Below, one piece after another: positions 59,487-64,000 of a DNA stretch of 64,000 nt (positions are counted from its first letter, which is position 1; each line of letters opens with the position of its first letter). Source of the stretch: Streptomyces sp. NBC_01446 (GTDB taxonomy: Bacteria > Actinomycetota > Actinomycetes > Streptomycetales > Streptomycetaceae). The stretch is taken from NCBI RefSeq assembly GCF_026340095.1, contig NZ_JAPEPO010000003.1:372001-436000 (forward strand). The letters are read 5' to 3'. The notes below the pieces were generated by a model. It had not been told where the DNA came from, searched no databases, and saw nothing but the letters and a program-made list of their open reading frames with translations. The position numbers and the translations under genes were made by a program.

Positions 59487-60126
59487 TGAAGTTCCCCCGT
59501 GATCGTGGACAGCGGATGGTTACGCTGCGGGGGCGAGGTCTTGTGCTGTCAGTGCCCTGGTTTCGACCGGGGTGACGTATCCGTAGACGGGATGCTTCCA
59601 CAGGCGGGTGCGGTTGTACTCGACCTCGATGAAGCGAAAGACATCAGCGCGAGCCGCCTCGTGAGATGCCCAGATCGTGGTGCCGATCTCCGCTTTCAAC
59701 AGTCAAAAAAGCTCTCAGCTGCGGCGTTATCGTAACATGAGCCCGTTCTGCCCATGCTCTGCCGAAGACTCAACTCCCTTATGAGCGTGCGGTATTCGCC
59801 TGAGGTGTATTCCGAACCGCGATCCGAGTGCGCAATGCAGCCCTCCTTCAGCCCGCCTCGGCCGACGGCCATCCTCAGTGCGTCGACGACGAGCCCGGCC
59901 CGATGATGGTCGGCCATCGCATAGCCGACGACCTCGCGGGTGGCCAGGTCGATCACCGTGGCGAGATACCACCAGCCGGCCAGCGTGGGCAGGTAGGTGA
60001 TGTCGGAGACCAGTTTCGTGCCGGGCTCGATGGCGGTGAAGTCCCGTCCGACGAGATCCGGTGACGGGGCCGCCTTCCGGTCGGGCCGGGTCAGGCCGCG
60101 GCGCCGACGGCGGGTGAAGTTCCCCC
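59487..60126 (-). pseudogene. IS3-family OrfB (rve integrase) remnant
   Basis: The integrase core reads PDLVGRDFTAIEPGTKLVSD, ITYLPTLAGWWYLATVIDLA, HSDRGSEYTSGEYRTLIREL and NAAAESFF. The frame then breaks at a T6 run and the end follows in another frame (AEIGTTIWASHEAARADVFR, FIEVEYNRTRLWKHPVYGYV) to a stop at 59520. OrfA and the start of OrfB are missing. TGAAGTTCCCCC occurs at both borders (59487-59498 and 60115-60126). Confidence 0.85.
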
Positions 60127-60308
60127 AGCGCAGACGACACCGCCCGCCCGCGTGCAACGCCACCTCGACCTATGGCGCGCCTCGCCCGACGGAATCGGCC
60201 GCCTCGCCGACCCTCGCGCACTAGGCCTATCTCCCCAACCACGATCAGAGCCCCCGATGTATTGGCGCTGGCCGACTGCGGACCACGTTGCCCTCAGGGC
60301 TGGGTTGA

Positions 60309-60944
60309 TCAGCGCCCGTTGTCGACCAACAGTTGGGAGCTGAGGGTGTTGTAGGCCCATTGCTCCCACTTGGCCGGTGGCCACGCACGGTCGCGGGTAA
60401 GTACCAGGAAGAGCTCTGGGCTGAGGACGGCGTAGATGACGTCCGCTGCTTCTTCGACTGGGATGGCGGGGCGGGTGCCTGGCTTCTTGATCAGGGACTT
60501 CGCCGCTGTTGAGATCACTTGGTACCGCGGGTCTGCGTGATCCGGCCACAACTGGCGGATCTCCGGGTTGGTTGCTGTCGCGGCGCGGACCATCTCGTTG
60601 AGGGCTGCGACGCGTTCGAGTGTCCTGCGGGTGCCGGCGACCAGTGCGACCAGTGCGGCCTCGGCGTCAGGTGCGGTCGTGACCTCCGCGAACCAGGGCC
60701 GGTCCATCGTCGGCACGGGTTCGTCGTCGCCTGCGATCGCGACATCGACAAGTTCCTTGAGTAGTGAGGGCTTGTTCCGAAAGACGAAGTAGATCGTCTG
60801 CACCGCCACTCCTGCCCGGTCGGCGATCTCCTGCAGCTTTGTCGCCCCGTAGCCCTGCTCGACGAAGAGCACGCCGGCCGCCTCGATGATCCGTCGCCGC
60901 GTCGCCTGGGCCTTGTTGCCCTGTTTCCCCTTGCCTTCACGCAT
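60309..60944 (-). CDS. TetR-family transcriptional regulator
   Basis: The 211-residue repressor has an N-terminal helix-turn-helix (RRRIIEAAGVLFVEQGYGAT, then IADRAGVAVQTIYFVFRNKP) and a variable ligand-binding C-terminal domain. It is divergent from a methyltransferase gene with only 62 bp between starts, filled by a perfect palindrome. It very probably represses both. Confidence 0.92.
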   Translation of the reverse strand: MREGKGKQGNKAQATRRRIIEAAGVLFVEQGYGATKLQEIADRAGVAVQTIYFVFRNKPSLLKELVDVAIAGDDEPVPTMDRPWFAEVTTAPDAEAALVALVAGTRRTLERVAALNEMVRAATATNPEIRQLWPDHADPRYQVISTAAKSLIKKPGTRPAIPVEEAADVIYAVLSPELFLVLTRDRAWPPAKWEQWAYNTLSSQLLVDNGR

Positions 60945-60958
60945 GACTGGAGTCTATA

Positions 60959-60987
60959 TCTAGAGTTGAACTCTAGAGGCAAACTCT
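60959..60987. promoter_or_regulatory. TetR-type operator between the divergent genes
   Basis: TCTAGAGTT-G-AACTCTAGA (60959-60977) is a perfect 19-bp palindrome. A partly overlapping second dyad TAGAG-GCAAA-CTCTA follows at 60974-60988. Confidence 0.75.
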
Positions 60988-61006
60988 AAGCGATGGAGGA
61001 CAAACC

Positions 61007-61861
61007 GTGCACACGATCGCTAACCGTCAGCAGGCAGAAGCATGGAACGACTGGGAGGGCATCCTCTGGGCCGAACGCCCAGAGCGTTACAACGGGATGA
61101 TGGGCGCGTTCAACGCACCCCTGTTCGCCGCCGCAGGCATCACAGCCCAGGACTGGGTCCTCGACGTCGGCTGCGGCACCGGCCAGACGACGCGAATTGC
61201 AGCACAACGGGCGTACGACGGAAACGTGGTGGGAATCGACCTCTCCGCGCCGATGCTGGAACGCGCCCGCCGTGACGCAGCCACGGAAGGCCTCGACAAC
61301 TGCACCTTCGAGCAGGGCGACGCACAGGTTCATCCATTCCCCGACCGCGGGTTCGATGTCCTCATCAGCCGCGGCGGAGTCATGTTCTTCGCCGACCATG
61401 TCGCAGCCTTCACCCATCTCAAGCACGCACTCGTGTCAGCCGGCCGCCTGGCGTTCCTCGGCCCGCAGCCCGCGGGCCCGGACAGCGCCTACGCCCGCGC
61501 GACCGCCGCACTCTCGCCGTTCCTGCGCGAGGCATCCCCCGCCTCCAGGGGTATGGGGTCACTCCTCGACCCCGCGCGCATCCGCCAAGTGCTCGCCGCC
61601 AGTGGGTTCACCGACATCGAGGTGGCTCCAGCCGAGGCGCCCATGACCTTCGGCGCCAACGCGGACGACGCCGCCGATTTCATCTTCTCCATGGGCCCGA
61701 CGCGCTACAACCTGCGCAATGTCGACGCGACAACCATCACCCGCGTCCGTGCCGAAGTACACGACGCGCTCGCGGACTTCGAGACCGCAGACGGTGTCTG
61801 CATCCCTGGGGCAGTCTGGATCGTCACAGCGACGCGTGAGCGAATCTCTTCGAGCAATTGA
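61007..61861 (+). CDS. SAM-dependent methyltransferase
   Basis: The 284-residue class I methyltransferase has motif I VLDVGCGTGQ (51-60), the acidic end of beta-2 in VVGIDLSAPMLERARRDA, and FEQGDAQVHPFPDRGFDVLI with GGVMFFADHVAAFTHLKHAL. GGAGGA lies six bases before the GTG start. Substrate unknown. The divergent TetR regulator suggests induction by the compound it modifies. Its 3' end abuts the right end of TnpB unit 4. Confidence 0.9.
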   Translation: MHTIANRQQAEAWNDWEGILWAERPERYNGMMGAFNAPLFAAAGITAQDWVLDVGCGTGQTTRIAAQRAYDGNVVGIDLSAPMLERARRDAATEGLDNCTFEQGDAQVHPFPDRGFDVLISRGGVMFFADHVAAFTHLKHALVSAGRLAFLGPQPAGPDSAYARATAALSPFLREASPASRGMGSLLDPARIRQVLAASGFTDIEVAPAEAPMTFGANADDAADFIFSMGPTRYNLRNVDATTITRVRAEVHDALADFETADGVCIPGAVWIVTATRERISSSN

Positions 61862-61867
61862 AACCTC

Positions 61868-61888
61868 CCCCAGCTAAAGGCAGGGGGA
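61868..61888. repeat. Right-end hairpin of TnpB unit 4
   Basis: CCCCC and GGGGG flank an 11-base loop seven bases after the methyltransferase stop. The stem, with the following GATTCCTAGCTC, is the probable right end. The guide RNA would span from here into the 3' part of tnpB (about 61860-62060). Confidence 0.5.
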
Positions 61889-61944
61889 TTCCTAGCTCAC
61901 GTGGCCTGGTCCCCGGCGGGGATGCAGGTCTTACACGATCAGCG

Positions 61945-63102
61945 CTAGCCGGGACAGAGACCAGCCCGGACGAGCATCACACGGGCTGAGTTTTTGTCCC
62001 GAGGCCGGGACACCCCGCACGTGGTGCACGTATACGTTCGTTCTGAGAGAGGCAGCGCGTGCTTGGTTCTCGCTCCGCAGTCTGCGCAGTCCATCGTGGT
62101 GTGCGCCGGGTGTACCAGGTGCACCCACCGGCCGTGCTTACGGCCCATCTCGACCAGGGCTGTCTTGGTCGAGCCGATCGCCGCGTCAGCGGCCTTCCTG
62201 GCCATGGTGGACTTCGCAAGGAACTTCGGCCGGAAGTCCTCCACGGCCAGGGCGTCATGGTCACGGACGACCTTCTTGGCCCACTTGCGGGCGGTGTCCT
62301 GACGCTGCCGGGCCACCTTCTTGTGCAGCTTCGCCGTCTGCCGCTTCGCCTCGCGGTAGCCCTTCGACCCGGCGCATCCACGCTTCGGCTTACGCCGGGA
62401 CATCATCCGCTGATAGTGCGCCAAGCGCTGGGCGGCCCTCTTCCCGTGCTGCGGGTGAGGAAGGTCGTGGTCGTCGCTGGTAGTGGTCGCGGTCTCCTTC
62501 ACACCCCAGTCGATCCCGATCACCTGGCCGGTTCCCGGCAGCGTCTCGGTCATGCCCGCCACGACGAAAGACGCGTACCAAGCTCCGGTGCTGTCCCGGT
62601 AGACGCGGACGCTGGAGGGCGGCTCGGAAAGGGCACGCGACCACACGACCGTCACGACGATGCCGCCTGCCAGGTGCAGGCGGCCGTCCCTGAGCCGAAA
62701 ACCCCGCCGGGTGTAGTTCAGCGACAGGTCGTCCTGGTGCTTCCTCTTGTACTGGGGCATCCCGGCCCGCTGCCGCATCGGCACAGCGGCCTTCATGTCC
62801 TTCAGCGCCTTCGCCCGCGACTTCGCGAAATCGCGTATCACCTGCTGCTGAGGAACACTGGAGCCTTCACGCAGCCAGCCCATACAGGCACGCGCCCCGG
62901 TCAGCATCTTGTCCAGCCGGGCCGGACCGCACTTCTCGTTCTCGGCGTGCGCCTTCTTCGAGCGGGCGCAGCACTCATTCCACAGCCACCGGCACCGCGC
63001 CCATTCCGCTTCGAGGGCGCCAGTAGCGGTGGACGACACACGAAGGCGGAAGGTGTACCGGGCATGCCCGACACCTGCCCTCTCCTGCGCCGCGGTCGTC
63101 AT
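61945..63102 (-). CDS. tnpB: TnpB RNA-guided endonuclease, unit 4
   Basis: The 385-residue TnpB has the first RuvC Asp in VIGIDWGVKETATTT, the Glu in LAVEDFRPKFLAK and the last Asp in RPRDKNSARVMLV. The zinc finger reads CADCGARTK...CTTCG. All are intact, unlike the close relative unit 3. I set the start at 63102 because it aligns with the unit 3 start and gives the same 184-bp distance to the left end. There is no TnpA. The C-terminus after the last Asp is very short (17 residues). Confidence 0.92.
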   Translation of the reverse strand: MTTAAQERAGVGHARYTFRLRVSSTATGALEAEWARCRWLWNECCARSKKAHAENEKCGPARLDKMLTGARACMGWLREGSSVPQQQVIRDFAKSRAKALKDMKAAVPMRQRAGMPQYKRKHQDDLSLNYTRRGFRLRDGRLHLAGGIVVTVVWSRALSEPPSSVRVYRDSTGAWYASFVVAGMTETLPGTGQVIGIDWGVKETATTTSDDHDLPHPQHGKRAAQRLAHYQRMMSRRKPKRGCAGSKGYREAKRQTAKLHKKVARQRQDTARKWAKKVVRDHDALAVEDFRPKFLAKSTMARKAADAAIGSTKTALVEMGRKHGRWVHLVHPAHTTMDCADCGARTKHALPLSERTYTCTTCGVSRPRDKNSARVMLVRAGLCPG

Positions 63103-63222
63103 AAACAGCAACCTATCCGGGAGGACTGACAGTTGAGAGCTCTCCACCCGCCGTGGGCTGCCTCACCACCACGGCAGGTGCGCGCCGATCCGCCCTGCCG
63201 GCGAATCGGCTTCCCCTGCCCT

Positions 63223-63286
63223 GCTCCGCAGGAGTCCGATCCCTCCCCGGCCTGAAGGCCGGGGCATCCTCGGAGGAACCCGGTGA
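63223..63286 (-). repeat. Left end of TnpB unit 4
   Basis: Sixty of 64 positions match 35462-35525. The hairpin CCCCGGCC-TGAA-GGCCGGGG is perfect here. The element boundary falls directly at the Tn3 transposase fragment GTGAACCCGTACGG. Confidence 0.75.
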
Positions 63287-63345
63287 ACCCGTACGGCAGA
63301 TTCGAGCTCGATATGAACAGGCGTCTCGATCTCGGCCCCACGATG
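63283..63345 (+). pseudogene. Tn3-family transposase, C-terminal remnant 2
   Basis: VNPYGRFELDMNRRLDLG parallels the fragment at 6.4 kb. The TnpB unit is inserted at, or recombined to, its first codon, so the preceding part of the gene is absent. Confidence 0.6.
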
Positions 63346-63563
63346 ACTATCCCCGGCCAGCGCGTGGACGAGCCGCAGCCGGTGACGACGACTTCCGACG
63401 GCGGACCGAATCGGCAAGGGCTGGCCCCTCGGTGCGGGGCCGGGTGGCGCCGCCGGGTCAGCGAGCACCAGCCCTCGACGTCGCGGAGGCTGCGGTGAGG
63501 TCCGTAAAGGGTGTGAAGCCGCCGCATGAGGCGTGATGCCCATGCGGTCGGCTTCGTCAGCGA

Positions 63564-64000
63564 TCAGGTCTCGCGCTTGATGGTTTTCTCAATCCAGTCC
63601 GAGAAGGCGGGAACGCTGCTGTAGAGCCCCGGTCCATCCGAGCAGGCGAGGTCTGGGGCGCCGGGGCCGGAGGTGACTCCGACCAATTCCCACTGCTCGT
63701 GCTTGCCCTTCTGCAGCTGCGGCCCGCCGGAGTCACCGAAGCAGGCCATGGCCTTGGGCACGCGGCTGATGGTGCACAGCCGCGTGCTGTCGGCATAATC
63801 CGGGGCACACTCGGCTGTTGCGCCCCTGCGGGTTTCAAGCTCCTGCAGCCGGTCCGCGAACGTCAGCTCTGTGTCGGAGGTGGTGCCGAAGCCCAGGATC
63901 CTGGTGGGGGTACCCGGTCGCCCTGCCTGCTTCGCAAGAGCGATGGGCCTCTCGGCTACGGGGCGGTCGAGGCGGATCAGTGCGATGTCGTCCTTGTTGG
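63564..64000 (-). CDS. Trypsin-like serine protease (S1), 5' end beyond the window
   Basis: The 144 C-terminal residues read without a break. They contain the catalytic Asp region (NKDDIALIRLDRPVAERPI), the disulphide-bonded CAPDYADSTRLCTISRVPK, the nucleophile in MACFGDSGGPQL and the terminal helix LYSSVPAFSDWIEKTIK. These are the features of secreted streptomycete trypsins. The catalytic His, the propeptide and the signal peptide must lie past 64000. Confidence 0.93.
   Translation of the reverse strand, partial: NKDDIALIRLDRPVAERPIALAKQAGRPGTPTRILGFGTTSDTELTFADRLQELETRRGATAECAPDYADSTRLCTISRVPKAMACFGDSGGPQLQKGKHEQWELVGVTSGPGAPDLACSDGPGLYSSVPAFSDWIEKTIKRET

Overview
The window is high-GC DNA with actinobacterial gene content and typical Streptomyces codon bias. 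Streptomyces is the best guess, and the density of broken mobile elements suggests an accessory region or chromosome arm. Supporting families are SigB-type sigma and STAS proteins, an XRE/MmyB-type regulator, HxlR, TetR and ArsR regulators, IS481, IS110, IS630 and TnpB elements, and cysteine-free paralogues of ribosomal proteins. I count about 35 plausible intact genes and about 30 remnants. No rRNA, intact tRNA, CRISPR array or biosynthetic cluster is visible.

Regions. 0-6 kb: a STAS antagonist, a DUF1963-like gene that may ride in an IS5-like unit, a small secreted protein and a frameshifted SigB-type sigma factor. 6.7-9.7 kb: an SDR and a zinc alcohol dehydrogenase divergent from an XRE regulator. 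10.9-11.7 kb: the bL33-bL31B-bL36 operon with a candidate SigR-type promoter. 12-17.7 kb: transposon graveyard with ISL3 and IS481 pieces, a TnpB unit apparently split by an IS110 element, and a beheaded aldehyde dehydrogenase. 17.9-26.1 kb: the metabolic centrepiece, an AraC regulator followed by a hydroxyquinol pathway operon. 26-31.2 kb: a second TnpB, a truncated Usp, a lactonase split at a 20-C tract, and tyrosine-recombinase remnants. 31.3-38.3 kb: a cofilin-like (ADF-H) protein, NmrA/HxlR and MarR/MFS pairs, a dienelactone-hydrolase-like protein without its nucleophile, and a broken TnpB. 38.3-49.4 kb: integrase, Tn3, IS110 and ISL3 debris around a FUSC exporter, an esterase and two MDR oxidoreductases. 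49.5-52.4 kb: an ArsR gene with twin operators, a tRNA-Ser remnant, a MITE and a fresh IS630 copy. 52.4-58.8 kb: an APC permease-SpoIIE phosphatase-HATPase fusion, a lytic transglycosylase-like protein and a hemerythrin. 59-64 kb: group II intron and IS3 remnants, a TetR/methyltransferase pair, a fourth TnpB, and a trypsin-like protease running off the end.

How the genes fit together. The 19.5-26.0 kb operon encodes hydroxylation of a phenol or resorcinol-type ring, intradiol cleavage of hydroxyquinol, reduction of maleylacetate, CoA transfer and thiolysis to succinyl-CoA and acetyl-CoA. Ring cleavage and maleylacetate reduction sit on a single polypeptide. Partner-switching parts (STAS, SigB-type sigma, SpoIIE/HATPase fusion, phosphatase remnant) are scattered, and I see no direct link between them.

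The most unusual objects are the ADF-H (cofilin-like) protein at 31.3 kb, the permease-phosphatase-kinase fusion at 52.4-55.2 kb, and the maleylacetate reductase/hydroxyquinol dioxygenase fusion at 19.5 kb. All identifications were made by eye from translated sequence; no database search was possible.
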